52,333 nt of DNA from Virgibacillus halodenitrificans JCM 12304 (GCF_001310895.1 NZ_BAZS01000031.1:1-52333), one strand, 5' to 3'. Positions 37,571-47,506 are shown, counted from the stretch's first letter. A program made the numbers and translations. The notes: generated by a model not told the origin, from the sequence alone.

Positions 37571-37861
37571 TTAATTTAAAAATGATAGTAATACTTTAAA
37601 TGTTAATAAGCTAATGACTAGTACAATTGCATTTAGTAAATGATTTCTTGAAATTTTTTCGCTTTCTGTTCTGGAAGCTATTATATTGGCTAGTAATATA
37701 GTACTGCAAGAAAATAATAATATCAACATCACAGGCTTAATAATAATAGCTAAAAAAGGGATCATCATATTATTTGAGTCCAAATAAAAATAGGTTGAAA
37801 TTAAAATTACGCTTATGGCTGCTAAAATAAGAGTTAGCCACCTTGCAGTGGAATATTTCAT
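37571..37861 (-). CDS. Small membrane protein, unknown
   Basis: This 96-aa protein has three predicted membrane helices (about residues 8-27, 34-60 and 73-93) with short charged loops (SRTESEKISRNH). GAAGGTG precedes the ATG. I recognise no family. It stands alone between cysK and the second Rieske oxidoreductase. Confidence 0.65.
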   Translation of the reverse strand: MKYSTARWLTLILAAISVILISTYFYLDSNNMMIPFLAIIIKPVMLILLFSCSTILLANIIASRTESEKISRNHLLNAIVLVISLLTFKVLLSFLN

Positions 37862-38021
37862 ATATTTTCACCTTCTTTACGATAATTTACTATTAGTACG
37901 AATCATAAATGAAAGTGTTTCAAAATGTTGGAGAAGGTGGAAGTTTTTATAGCGTATTCTCGGGGGAGTTAGAGACATTGTTCAAGAAGGGAAGGAATCA
38001 AGAAATAATTATTACTTCTTC

Positions 38022-38052
<31 letters not shown>

Positions 38053-38071
38053 GTGCAAAACTTATAAATGT

Positions 38072-38134
<63 letters not shown>

Positions 38135-38169
38135 TATATTATTTACTAGTTTATTGTTGATCGTTGTTA

Positions 38170-39699
38170 TTAGCTATGGTCTTCAATTTTCTTTAACGGT
38201 TTTTTTGCTGGACCTTCAATGACATCTCCTGTATATGAAAATCTCGAACCATGACAAGGACAATCCCAAGTGCGGTCTCCTGAGTTCCATTCAACCTCAC
38301 AGCCTAAATGTGTACAAGTTGTATCAACCATATGGAGCTCATTTTCTTTATCTTTATATACACCTGTACGATTTCCTTTTATTCTTGCTACCATAGCATT
38401 ATCCGGCTCTAACTTGCTTACATCCGACTTTGTATATTCCAATTTGCCTTTTACTAAATGTTTTGCAACGTCTGTATTCATTTTAATGAATTTTCTCACA
38501 GATGGATCAGCTTGAAATCTTGACGGTGAAAACAATTCACTATACACGTTTTCTTTGTTCAATATTTGATCGCATATAATTTTCCCTGAGATGGTACCAT
38601 TAGTCATTCCCCATTTTCTGAAACCGGTTGCTATAAAGACTGCATCTTCATTTTTGGTTATCCTTCCTATATATGGAACTTTATCCAAAGTGGTTAAGTC
38701 TTGAGCTGACCATCTGTAAAGATAATCTTTAACAGTAAAATGATTTTCAGCAAAGTTGTACAGAGCTTTGTAGTGTTCCATTGTAGGGATCCCCTGCCCT
38801 GTTTTGTGATTTTCTCCACCTATCAACCATAATTTCTTGCCATTATGTTCAGTCGCACGAATTGATCTTGTTGGGGATTCTGCATTGATATACATTCCAC
38901 CAGGAAAATTATGATCTGCTTTTATAGCAATCAAATACGATCTTTCGGGGTACATTCTGCTAAAATAGAAACTCTCCTTATCATAAAATGGGAAATGCGA
39001 TGCTGCTATCACATATCTGCATGTTACCCGATTGCCATCACGCATAACAATAGAAGGATGTTTATTATATTCAATGTCTACAGCAGTTGTGTTTTCGTAA
39101 AATTTAACCCCATTTTTGACACATTCTTTTACTAAAGCTTTTAAATATTTGATAGGATGGAATTGTGCCTGCTCTTTCATAATCAGAGCAGCTTTGACTG
39201 GAAGATCTAAAGGAATACTATTTGTAAGTTCTCCGGAAATGCTTAGTTGGTCATACGCTTTCTTTTCTAGTTCCAATTGTTTTATAAAATTATCCTCATT
39301 TGTATATATATAGGCATCTTCTTTTTGGAAATCACAATTTATGCCTAATTCTTTAACTGTCGTTTCAATGAATTGCTTGGCCTCTTCAGCAGCTTGATAA
39401 TATAGAGTAGCCTTCTCTACACCAAAATGATTAATTAATTCATCATAAACTAGCCCATGTTGAGCTGTGATTTTTGCTGTAGTATGGCCTGTAGTTCCAT
39501 TAACTAATACACCAGCATCTACTAAAGTTACCTGCAACCCCTGTCTAGAGAGTAAGTAAGCAGAAGTTATTCCTGTGATCCCCCCTCCCACGATGCCGAC
39601 GTCTGTTTTTACGGATTCATTTAATTTATCAAAAGAGGGAATTTTACTATTTTCTCTCCAATAAGGTTCTGGGAATTGAGGAATCGATGAATTTTCCAT
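38170..39699 (-). CDS. FAD-dependent oxidoreductase with C-terminal Rieske domain (YhfW-like), copy 2
   Basis: This 509-aa paralogue of the protein at 34572-36083 has the same order: FAD motif VGIVGGGITGITSAYLLS, GTTGHTTAKITAQHGLVYDELI, and a Rieske domain with C462-T-H464 and C480-P-C-H483. Identity between the two is clear across the full length, but not extreme, so the duplication is old or one copy was acquired. Its upstream region lacks the AGGGGTAT half-sites, suggesting different control. A GGAGATG site precedes ATG 39699. Confidence 0.88.
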   Translation of the reverse strand: MENSSIPQFPEPYWRENSKIPSFDKLNESVKTDVGIVGGGITGITSAYLLSRQGLQVTLVDAGVLVNGTTGHTTAKITAQHGLVYDELINHFGVEKATLYYQAAEEAKQFIETTVKELGINCDFQKEDAYIYTNEDNFIKQLELEKKAYDQLSISGELTNSIPLDLPVKAALIMKEQAQFHPIKYLKALVKECVKNGVKFYENTTAVDIEYNKHPSIVMRDGNRVTCRYVIAASHFPFYDKESFYFSRMYPERSYLIAIKADHNFPGGMYINAESPTRSIRATEHNGKKLWLIGGENHKTGQGIPTMEHYKALYNFAENHFTVKDYLYRWSAQDLTTLDKVPYIGRITKNEDAVFIATGFRKWGMTNGTISGKIICDQILNKENVYSELFSPSRFQADPSVRKFIKMNTDVAKHLVKGKLEYTKSDVSKLEPDNAMVARIKGNRTGVYKDKENELHMVDTTCTHLGCEVEWNSGDRTWDCPCHGSRFSYTGDVIEGPAKKPLKKIEDHS

Positions 39700-39796
39700 T
39701 ATGTAACATCTCCTTCGTATATTATTACCTTTAATTTCTCCCTGTAAATTACAAATATACGTATTCCTTCTTGGTTAAAATGATTTTAGTCAAAGA

Positions 39797-39828
39797 AAAA
39801 GTTCGGGAAATCAACTCCCGAACTAAAA
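39797..39828 (-). terminator. Terminator of the nar operon
   Basis: AGTTCGGGA pairs perfectly with TCCCGAACT around a 7-nt loop. On the minus strand a TTTTTC tract follows, as expected after narI. Confidence 0.88.
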
Positions 39829-39837
39829 ATACTATAC

Positions 39838-40531
39838 TTATTTATTTTTTTTATATTGTGCTCGCGACCTGTATTGTTGAGGTGAACGGACCGGATATGC
39901 TACAGGAATTGTATAAAAGTGGATTAATCGCGTAAATGGTATAGAAGCAAATAATCCGAAGGCCAATAAAGTATGAACCTTAAACAATACAGGTATCTCG
40001 CTCATTAACTGATAACTCGGATTAAGGGTAAACAAACTTCGAAACCATGGACCAATCGTTGAACGATAATCAAATTCTTCAGGTGTTACGTTCTGAAATA
40101 GTGTCATATATAACCCAATACCTGAGATAATTAATAAAGCAATTACTGAATAAAAGTCAGCAAAGGTTGCATGTATACGAACAGGATCTATTACAATCTT
40201 ACGAATAAGCAGGATAATAAGCCCAACAACTACCATTATTCCTGCTAACGCTCCACCATAAACAGCCCCTATATGGTAAAGATGGTTTGTAACACCTATA
40301 GCATTGTAAAAGCTTAAAGGCAATACAATCCCCATAATATGCCCAATGAATGCAAAGATGATCCCGTAGTGAAATAAGGGAGAACCTAAGCGTAACCATT
40401 TTTTTTTCAAAAAATTCGGTTGATGGAGCAGCCCATGTTAGCTGACGAAAAGCAAACCGATATAATGTTCCGAATACCATTATAACCAAACAGATATACG
40501 GAAAAACGACCCACCAAAAAATGTCGCTCAT
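39838..40531 (-). CDS. narI: Respiratory nitrate reductase gamma subunit NarI (frameshifted)
   Basis: NarI is the membrane cytochrome b that passes electrons from menaquinol to NarH. The gene is split at a run of nine T on the plus strand (40399-40407). Removing one base restores STEFFEKKWLRLGSPLFHYG and a 230-aa protein, the usual length. Five membrane helices are visible, with candidate haem histidines in LFHYGIIFAFIGH and KVHTLLAFG...RLIHFY. It ends the operon, 13 bp after narJ. An error in the homopolymer is the simplest reading. Confidence 0.92.
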
Positions 40532-40544
40532 TTTAATCCTCCTA

Positions 40545-41147
40545 TCATTTATACATTATGGGATAAGGTAATTCTTCAAGGTCAGCCTCTTCACGCTCAA
40601 ATTCCAATTTCTTAATATCTTCTCTTGTCGGTTGTGGAAAAACAAAATCCATTAAGACACTGAAAATACCGTAATATGGATTATTCTCTGGTAAATGCTC
40701 TTTTATTCTTTGTAAAGCAACCGAAAGTCTCTTGACTAGCCGAGCACTATTTTCTGTTTCTGGAGAAACGGCTAAAAACTCTAATAGCATAGGTATATAA
40801 TCAGCCAATTCGTTATCTGTCCGATCATAACCCGCTACATTAATCAACTTCTGTAATTTAATTAATGCTGCACCTCTTTTCGGACTATCCCCAAGTTCAT
40901 GTGCAGAGAGATACAAGCCAAATTTTGCCTTTAGATCAAAAATGGACACATATAGTTGTTGTAATTCTTCTGGTTTAAAATCGAAAAGCGGGTTTATTGC
41001 TACTTGCAATCTATTGCGAGCAGCTACTGATGGAATTTCTTCAGACATACATGCATTTATATCTTCCTTAGCTTCAAAAAGATCCGCATCAGGATAAGAT
41101 AATACCCTTGAAGCTATGATTAGTATAGCTCTCTCTTGTGGTCCCAT
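40545..41147 (-). CDS. narJ: Nitrate reductase assembly chaperone NarJ
   Basis: This 200-aa protein of the TorD/DmsD-like NarJ family acts in the cytoplasm to help insert the molybdenum cofactor into NarG and to hold NarGH until it docks on NarI. The family pattern includes SYPDADLFE near the start, the FDLKAKFGLYLSAHELGD segment and YIPMLLEFLA. It starts 4 bp after narH, indicating translational coupling. Confidence 0.9.
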   Translation of the reverse strand: MGPQERAILIIASRVLSYPDADLFEAKEDINACMSEEIPSVAARNRLQVAINPLFDFKPEELQQLYVSIFDLKAKFGLYLSAHELGDSPKRGAALIKLQKLINVAGYDRTDNELADYIPMLLEFLAVSPETENSARLVKRLSVALQRIKEHLPENNPYYGIFSVLMDFVFPQPTREDIKKLEFEREEADLEELPYPIMYK

Positions 41148-41151
41148 ATTA

Positions 41152-42645
41152 TCATCTCCTTCTCTGCATGTTTGTTACAATCCCTTCAGGTGGTGCCAGA
41201 TCTTCTAAACTGCATATTCCTTGCTTAGCATATAAATCATCATCCATTTCTCTTCTGCCAGTGGGAATAACAAACCTTTCATTATATTTTGCTACTCCTA
41301 GTAATCTCGCCATATCTTCAATTTCTTCCGGTGTCGTGTTAGCTTCCTTTAATAATTCACTTTGTCTAAATTCATCAATTCCACCAACTGTTTTCCCTCG
41401 CATATGCACACGCATGGCGGTTAACTTCAGAAGCACATTACGAATTACTTCTGTATCGTCAGCTGCTAGAATAGAGGCTAAGTATTGAATAGGTATACGC
41501 ATTTGATCGACAGCTGGAATATAGCCATCTGTACTAAGCTCTTCTTCATTGGTGATGTGATTCATAATTGGGCTTAGTGGTGGTACATACCAGACCATCG
41601 GCAAAGTTCGATATTCCGGATGTAGTGGCAATGCTATTTTCCATTTCATCGCCATTTTATAAACAGGTGAATTTTGGGCACCTTCTATCCATTCATTATT
41701 TATTCCCGCTTTTTTTGCTTCTTTTATAACCTCCGGATCAAAAGGATCCAGAAATACAGATAATTGAGATTCGTACAAGTCTTTTGGATCTTCTACAGAC
41801 GCGGCTGCTTTTACTTTATCTGCATCATAGAGCACTACTCCTATATAGCGAATTCTACCGACACATGTTTCAGAACAAATCGTTGGCAGACCTGCTTCTG
41901 TTCGTGGGTAGCAAAAATTACACTTTTCGGCCTTATGTGTATTCCAGTTATAATAAACCTTATGATAAGGGCAACCACTCATACAAAAACGCCACCCTCT
42001 ACAAGCCTCCTGGTCTACAAGAACTACACCATCTTCGTCTCGTTTATAAAGTGCGCCAGATGGACAGGAAGCAACACATGATGGATTAAGGCAATGTTCA
42101 CATATTCTCGGCAAATACATCATAAATGTTTTTTCATACTCCATAGAGATATGTTCTTGTAGCTTCTCAACGGTCGGATCCATGGAAGTTGTCTCACTAC
42201 CACCAGCAAGGTCATCATCCCAGTTAGGTCCCCACTCCGGTTTATCGATATATTTACCGGTTATCTGGGATTGAGGCCTTCCTACAGGCAAATTTTCACG
42301 CTTCGGACTATGAATTAAATTATCATAATCATATGTCCAAGGCTCATAATAATTATCCATTGATGCCATGTCCGGATTATAAAAAATATTCATCAGTTTG
42401 GAAATGGGACCTCCAGCTTTAAGCTGTAATTTGCCATTTTTTAATACCCAGCCTCCCTTGTAGTGGCCCGTATCCTCCCATCTTTTTGGGTAACCAGGCC
42501 CCGGTCTGGTTTCGACATTATTAAACCACATATATTCAGTTCCAGGACGGTTTGTCCACGTGTTTTTACATGTTACTGAACAAGTGTGACATCCGATACA
42601 TTTGTCCAAGTGCATCACCATAGCGACCTGTGCCTTAATTCTCAA
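41152..42645 (-). CDS. narH: Nitrate reductase beta subunit NarH
   Basis: This 497-aa iron-sulfur protein relays electrons from NarI to NarG. Cysteine clusters are DKCIGCHTCSVTC, CEHCLNPSCVASCPSG, CRGWRFCMSGCP and CNFC...CSETC. One CxxW position (CRGW) marks the 3Fe-4S site. I chose TTG 42645, which has a 9-bp spacing from AGGAGG and gives MRIKAQVAMVMHLDKC as in other NarH; TTG 42654 lies directly against the site. It overlaps narG by 11 bp. Confidence 0.95.
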   Translation of the reverse strand: MRIKAQVAMVMHLDKCIGCHTCSVTCKNTWTNRPGTEYMWFNNVETRPGPGYPKRWEDTGHYKGGWVLKNGKLQLKAGGPISKLMNIFYNPDMASMDNYYEPWTYDYDNLIHSPKRENLPVGRPQSQITGKYIDKPEWGPNWDDDLAGGSETTSMDPTVEKLQEHISMEYEKTFMMYLPRICEHCLNPSCVASCPSGALYKRDEDGVVLVDQEACRGWRFCMSGCPYHKVYYNWNTHKAEKCNFCYPRTEAGLPTICSETCVGRIRYIGVVLYDADKVKAAASVEDPKDLYESQLSVFLDPFDPEVIKEAKKAGINNEWIEGAQNSPVYKMAMKWKIALPLHPEYRTLPMVWYVPPLSPIMNHITNEEELSTDGYIPAVDQMRIPIQYLASILAADDTEVIRNVLLKLTAMRVHMRGKTVGGIDEFRQSELLKEANTTPEEIEDMARLLGVAKYNERFVIPTGRREMDDDLYAKQGICSLEDLAPPEGIVTNMQRRR

Positions 42646-45600
42646 GCCAATCAACCTCCTTTAATGCTCTTATGACTGCAACTGTATCTCTTTGGTGACC
42701 AGTAGGACCATAATAATTAAATCCATAACTTAACTGAGAGTATCCACCAATCATATGTGTCGGTTTCAAAGTAATTCTTGTTACACTGTTGTGCGTGCCA
42801 CCACGTTGCTTATTAATAGATGTTGCTGGAACACCTAAAGTTCTATCTTGCGCGTGATACATATAAACCATGCCTTTTGGAATTCGGTATGTTAATACAA
42901 CTCTTGCAGCAATTGCTCCATTTCGGTTATATACCTCAACGAAATCATTATCTTTTAGGTCGATCGATGCCCCATCTTCTTCATTCATCCATATTGTTTG
43001 CCATCCTCTGAACAGTGTCGACATATTTGTTGTGTCGGTAAACATCGTATGAATACCCCATTTTTGGTGTGGTGTCAGATATCTGACTGTAAGAGATTTA
43101 CCGCTTTCCTCAACACCTTTTTCTTTCTTTAGGAAAGGATCATAACTTAATGGAGGCAGATATAGTGGTAACCCTTCTCCAAAGTCAAGCATCATTTCAT
43201 GATCCATATAAAAACTTTGTCGGCCTGTCAATGTTCTCCATGGTATATTGTATTCAGTATTGACTGTAAATGGAGAATATCGCCGATGGTCTTTTTCCAA
43301 GCCGCTCCATACAGGAGTTGAAATAGCGGTTCTAGGTTGAATTGTTAAGTCATCTAACGTGTAGTCCTCTTCCTCCCTTGCTTTTGCAATTTCCTCCAAT
43401 TTCTGACCGGTTTTTGCCTCCAGTGATTTCCAACCTGCAACAGCTCGTTTTCCATTCGTAGCACCTGACATTAAAAGAATGGCGTTGATTGCTTGTTTAT
43501 CTGTATACAGATCAGGCTTACCTTTTCCAATGCCTTCTCTGGAAGATGCTCCTAATCTTGCGCTTAGTTCGTCATGTACGGGTTCACCAGGTATAGTTAC
43601 TCCCTTGCCACCATACCCTTTCTTAACCAGGTCTCCAATCGTAGTCATCTTTTGGTATACATTAGGATAATCTCTTGGCACTATCTTAAAGGATGGCATC
43701 GTTTTACCAGGGATGGGCTCAACTTCACCTTTGCGCCAATCTTTAATCTTTCCTAATGATTGAGCAATTTCACCTTCCGTATCGTGTGCAAGAGGTGACA
43801 TTACCAGATCTTCTGTAGCAGGCAAATGTTTTTCTGCTAACTCAGAAAATACCCTGCTTATTTCCCGAAACGTATTCCAATCACTTTTAGCTTCCCATGG
43901 TGGTGAAACAGCTGCATTAAAGGGGTGTACAAATGGGTGCATATCTGTACTGCTAATATCATACTTCTCATACCAAGTCGCAGCAGGCAAAACGATATCT
44001 GAAAATAATCCAGAACTAGTCATCCGAAAATCAACACTAACGAGAAGGTCTGCTTTTCCGGTTGGGCCTTCACCTTCCGCTTTCACAGTTTCCGGCTTCC
44101 AGGAATTTTCTGGTTCTGCCATTACTTGATTATCCCCACCAACTAAATGTTTAACAAAAAACTCGTGTCCCTTACCACTATCACCTAACAAGTTTGATCT
44201 CCAGTTGAAAAATACCCGCGGAAAATTTCTAGGATCGTCTGGGTTCTCAATTGCCCATTCTATATGTTCATTCTTAATCTGCTTAACTACATCTTCTATA
44301 ATTTCTTGCTCCGTTTTAGCTCCTCTCTCTCTACTTTCTTTAACTAAATTTATGGAGTTCTGAGAGAATTGAGGGAAAGAAGGCAGCCATCCAAGTCTAA
44401 CTGCAAGTGCATTTAGATCGGCCGGATGCGTTTGATCGTACTTGCTAGCCCAATCCGTTTTCACTTCTTGATCTGGCTTGGTCTCATAACGGAATTGGTC
44501 TGTTACAAAGTAAAAGTAAGAAGTGCCATTCTGTAGGCGTGGTGGTTTTTGCCAGTCATTCGCAAAAGCAACTTGTTGCCAGCCTTCCTGTGGCCGAACT
44601 TTTTCCTGACCAACATAATGAGCCCAACCACCTCCATTTACACCTTGAGAGCCAGTTAATAATACAAGATTAAGGATTGCTCGGTATATATGATCACTAT
44701 GATACCAATGGTTTGTACCGCCTCCCATTGCAATCATGGATTTTCCCTTTGTACGTTCCGCATTATCCGCAAATTCTCTTGCCACTTGGGTAACATGGTT
44801 TTTACTTACTCCTGTGATACTCTCCTGCCATGCCGGTGTATATGGCTTAGGGTCATTGTAATCTTTTGGATAATCGCCCGCTAATCCACGGTCGACTCCC
44901 GTATGTGCCATCATTAAATCATAAACAGTAGCTACTTTTAATGTTTTTCCATTAATATCTTTAATGTTTTTAACCGGTACTCCACGAGTCAATGTATTCC
45001 CACTTTTTTCTGCAAAATAGGGGAATTCTACCATTGCTATTTCATCGGAATGATCAATGAAGCTTAATCTTGGATCAATTGAACTTCCATCCTCTTTATT
45101 TAATTCTAAGTTCCATTGATTGCTTCCATCCCAACGAAAGCCCATGCTGCCATTTGGTGTTTCAAGCAAATTTGTAAGCTCATTCCAAACCAGCGTCTTC
45201 CATTCACCTAACGAAAGGTCTTTTTGTATATCTGAAGAACGGAGAAAACGATCAGAACGCATCTTACCATCCTCATTTTCTTCAATCGTTACTAAAAACG
45301 GCAAATCCGTAAACTTTTTTGCATATGATGTAAAATAAGGAGTTTCCTTTTCTACATAAAATTCCTTTAAAATAACATGTGTCATTGCCATTGCTAAAGC
45401 AGCATCCGTTCCTGCACGGGCCGGAAGCCAAATGTCTGCAAATTTTTCGTATTCCGCATAGTCCGGACTCACGCCAACCACTTTTGTCCCATTATATCTT
45501 GCCTCTACCATGAAATGAGCGTCAGGCGTACGTGTTTGAGGAAGGTTTGTCCCCCAAATTATAAAATATTTGGAATTGTACCAGTCAGCGCTTTCAGGTA

Positions 45601-46318
45601 CATCCGTTTGCTCTCCCCATACTTGAGGAGATGCTGGTGGTAAATCTGCGTACCAGTCATAAAAACTTAATATTGTACCTCCGATTAGAGATAAGAATCT
45701 TGTGCCAGCAGCATAACTAATCATTGACATAGCAGGAATAGGGCTAAAACCGGCAATACGATCTGGTCCATACTTTTTAATTGTATGTATGGAAGCGCTC
45801 GCAATAATTTCACACATGTCTTCCCATGTCGCACGGACGAAGCCACCTTTTCCTCTTGCTTTCACATATTTTTCACGTTTTTGAGGATCGCTGACAATTG
45901 TTTCCCAAGCTTGGACCGCATCGCTTGCCTTGCTGCGCTCTTGCTTCCAAAGCTCATATAAATCACTACGAATATAAGGATACTTTACGCGAATAGGGCT
46001 GTAAGAATACCATGAGAAACTTGCTCCTCTTGGACAGCCCCTTGGTTCATATTCTGGAAAATCATCCCCCGTACTAGGGTAATCTGTTTGTTGAGTTTCA
46101 GAAGTTATGATTCCATCTTTCACATATATTTTCCAACTACATGAGCCAGTACAATTTACTCCATGTGTAGAGCGAACAATCTTGTCATGTTGCCAACGCC
46201 GCCGATAAATATCTTCTGAGTCTCTCGGCCTCTTGCTCTCTTCTGTCCAATTATCGTTAATCTTTTCACCAGGTTTAATATGCTTTAACGCTTCGAATAG
46301 TTTATTCTTACTTCTCAA
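42635..46318 (-). CDS. narG: Nitrate reductase alpha subunit NarG
   Basis: This 1227-aa catalytic subunit reduces nitrate to nitrite on a bis-MGD molybdenum cofactor at the inner face of the membrane. The N-terminal FS0 cluster motif is HGVNCTGSCSW with a later CPRGASFSWYSYSP. The cofactor region reads YDWYADLPPASPQVWGEQTD. It overlaps the preceding small gene by 11 bp, so these are translated together. The length matches NarG of Bacillus (about 1228). Confidence 0.96.
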   Translation of the reverse strand: MRSKNKLFEALKHIKPGEKINDNWTEESKRPRDSEDIYRRRWQHDKIVRSTHGVNCTGSCSWKIYVKDGIITSETQQTDYPSTGDDFPEYEPRGCPRGASFSWYSYSPIRVKYPYIRSDLYELWKQERSKASDAVQAWETIVSDPQKREKYVKARGKGGFVRATWEDMCEIIASASIHTIKKYGPDRIAGFSPIPAMSMISYAAGTRFLSLIGGTILSFYDWYADLPPASPQVWGEQTDVPESADWYNSKYFIIWGTNLPQTRTPDAHFMVEARYNGTKVVGVSPDYAEYEKFADIWLPARAGTDAALAMAMTHVILKEFYVEKETPYFTSYAKKFTDLPFLVTIEENEDGKMRSDRFLRSSDIQKDLSLGEWKTLVWNELTNLLETPNGSMGFRWDGSNQWNLELNKEDGSSIDPRLSFIDHSDEIAMVEFPYFAEKSGNTLTRGVPVKNIKDINGKTLKVATVYDLMMAHTGVDRGLAGDYPKDYNDPKPYTPAWQESITGVSKNHVTQVAREFADNAERTKGKSMIAMGGGTNHWYHSDHIYRAILNLVLLTGSQGVNGGGWAHYVGQEKVRPQEGWQQVAFANDWQKPPRLQNGTSYFYFVTDQFRYETKPDQEVKTDWASKYDQTHPADLNALAVRLGWLPSFPQFSQNSINLVKESRERGAKTEQEIIEDVVKQIKNEHIEWAIENPDDPRNFPRVFFNWRSNLLGDSGKGHEFFVKHLVGGDNQVMAEPENSWKPETVKAEGEGPTGKADLLVSVDFRMTSSGLFSDIVLPAATWYEKYDISSTDMHPFVHPFNAAVSPPWEAKSDWNTFREISRVFSELAEKHLPATEDLVMSPLAHDTEGEIAQSLGKIKDWRKGEVEPIPGKTMPSFKIVPRDYPNVYQKMTTIGDLVKKGYGGKGVTIPGEPVHDELSARLGASSREGIGKGKPDLYTDKQAINAILLMSGATNGKRAVAGWKSLEAKTGQKLEEIAKAREEEDYTLDDLTIQPRTAISTPVWSGLEKDHRRYSPFTVNTEYNIPWRTLTGRQSFYMDHEMMLDFGEGLPLYLPPLSYDPFLKKEKGVEESGKSLTVRYLTPHQKWGIHTMFTDTTNMSTLFRGWQTIWMNEEDGASIDLKDNDFVEVYNRNGAIAARVVLTYRIPKGMVYMYHAQDRTLGVPATSINKQRGGTHNSVTRITLKPTHMIGGYSQLSYGFNYYGPTGHQRDTVAVIRALKEVDWLEN

Positions 46319-46592
46319 TTTTACTACCCCCTTCTAACTGGCCTTTTATTGGATCAAATCGATCACCAAGTATTTTAAAACTATCTTGCCCTTCCTCTAG
46401 TTCTTCCAGGAATACAGATAAACTAGAGACATTAGATGCAACTAGTATTAATCTTTCTAAGCTATCATACGACTTAATCTCATAAATACGTTCTGTCACT
46501 TGAGGCGGCACTTCTTCAAAGCGCATTTTTAGTATTGCAATTAAATCTTCCCGATCTTGGACAATATTGGCTTCATCTTCAAACATGAACAT
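46308..46592 (-). CDS. Unknown 94-aa protein overlapping narG
   Basis: This acidic helical protein has the segment DREDLIAILKMRFEEVPP then ERIYEIKSYDSLERLILVA and SSLSVFLEEL. That helical pattern recalls the DUF4351-type tail of Rpn-like proteins, a weak resemblance. It is the second of two unknown small genes between the hemerythrin gene and narG, and its end overlaps narG by 11 bp, so it belongs to the nar operon. Function is unknown; a role in nitrate reductase assembly is only suggested by position. Confidence 0.75.
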   Translation of the reverse strand: MFMFEDEANIVQDREDLIAILKMRFEEVPPQVTERIYEIKSYDSLERLILVASNVSSLSVFLEELEEGQDSFKILGDRFDPIKGQLEGGSKIEK

Positions 46593-46606
46593 CTATCTCC
46601 ACCCCT

Positions 46607-46912
46607 TTACATTTTCATCATTTTGTAGTAATCAGCTATCATTGTTTCCTTGCACTTTTCACCAAATTCCATAATAAATGGTTTTATATTGTCTTCTTTA
46701 TTTTGAATTTGCTTTAAAGAAAGAGTTATTTTTTCTTGGTGACTGTAGTCCTCTCCAAAAGCGAAAGAGAGCTGATAACCGTCATGTTGATTCATTACAA
46801 ATACTTGAATGTCATATGAGTGGATATTATGTTGCTCTTCAAGATATTCAATAATATATTGATAGAGTTCGGGCAGTAGGATGCGTAAGGGCTGCTGAGT
46901 GGATCTTTCCAT
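46607..46912 (-). CDS. Unknown 101-aa protein in the nar operon
   Basis: This soluble protein has a Tyr-rich N-terminal helix (LPELYQYIIEYLEEQHNI), a middle part that looks like beta strands (YDIQVFVMNQHDGYQLSFAFG), and a Met-rich end. I recognise no family. It lies 18 bp after the hemerythrin gene and 14 bp before the next small gene, all in one direction, so it is co-transcribed with narGHJI. Confidence 0.75.
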   Translation of the reverse strand: MERSTQQPLRILLPELYQYIIEYLEEQHNIHSYDIQVFVMNQHDGYQLSFAFGEDYSHQEKITLSLKQIQNKEDNIKPFIMEFGEKCKETMIADYYKMMKM

Positions 46913-46930
46913 ATTTTTAAGCCTCCTTTT

Positions 46931-47350
46931 TTAATGTTCAGGGAGCACTTCCATTTCTTTTTGATTGTGTAGTTCATCTATAATAATTAGAGATTGAAAA
47001 AGTTGTACAATGTTATCAGAAATAGTTTTCTCTTTATTAAATTTCTCTTTTATATCCTTAATTATGATACGTAACAAATTATGATCTCTCGTTAATGCAG
47101 TAATTTCACTTTGTAGATCAGGATTATCTTTTACAATTTCCTTATATAAACCGGCTTCCTCTTCTTCTGCGTGTCGAAGCGTACGAGTTTCCCATTGTTC
47201 TACAAGAATATAACCAACTTCCAATGCTTTTTTATGTTGTTCTTTAATTACTAGCTGATCAAGCAGATTTGTTAATTCAATTGCTTCATTTAATGCTGCT
47301 TCATGTATGGCCGAATGGCTGTCTATTTTCCTCAATGCAGGTCCTGACAT
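46931..47350 (-). CDS. Hemerythrin-like HHE-domain protein, first gene of the nar operon
   Basis: This 139-aa four-helix protein has two HxxxE motifs, H60-AEE-E64 and H128-NQK-E132, with H16, H90 (RDH90NLL) and H139 as further likely ligands of a di-iron centre. Such proteins bind O2 or NO or repair iron-sulfur centres. As the first gene behind an FNR box and upstream of narGHJI, it probably helps under anaerobic, nitrate-respiring or nitrosative conditions. AGGGAG precedes ATG 47350. The exact ligand is unknown. Confidence 0.85.
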   Translation of the reverse strand: MSGPALRKIDSHSAIHEAALNEAIELTNLLDQLVIKEQHKKALEVGYILVEQWETRTLRHAEEEEAGLYKEIVKDNPDLQSEITALTRDHNLLRIIIKDIKEKFNKEKTISDNIVQLFQSLIIIDELHNQKEMEVLPEH

Positions 47351-47467
47351 TTTTTAATCACTCCCTTAACTTTAATATTATTTCTAGTTTTTAACATAAA
47401 GATACTATGATTTTCCATTTATACTACGTATTTTCAGCATATCACTAATGAAAATTCAGAACAAATA

Positions 47468-47473
47468 ATTATA
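47468..47473 (-). promoter_or_regulatory. Candidate -10 box of the nar operon
   Basis: The minus strand reads TATAAT here, about 28 bp from the FNR-box centre to the hexamer centre. Class II FNR promoters favour about 32 bp, so spacing is slightly short. Confidence 0.45.
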
Positions 47474-47490
47474 GTAAATATTCTAAATAG

Positions 47491-47506
47491 TGTGATCATC
47501 ATCACA
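47491..47506. promoter_or_regulatory. FNR box upstream of the nar operon
   Basis: TGTGA-TCATCA-TCACA is a perfect match to the Bacillus FNR consensus TGTGA-N6-TCACA, within the longer palindrome AGTGTGATCATCATCACACT. It lies 141 bp upstream of the hemerythrin gene that heads the nar operon, on the far side of a TATAAT. It is also 80 bp before the acylphosphatase gene on the other strand, but no -10 is well placed there. Anaerobic activation of nar by FNR is established in B. subtilis. No fnr gene is in the window. Confidence 0.88.
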
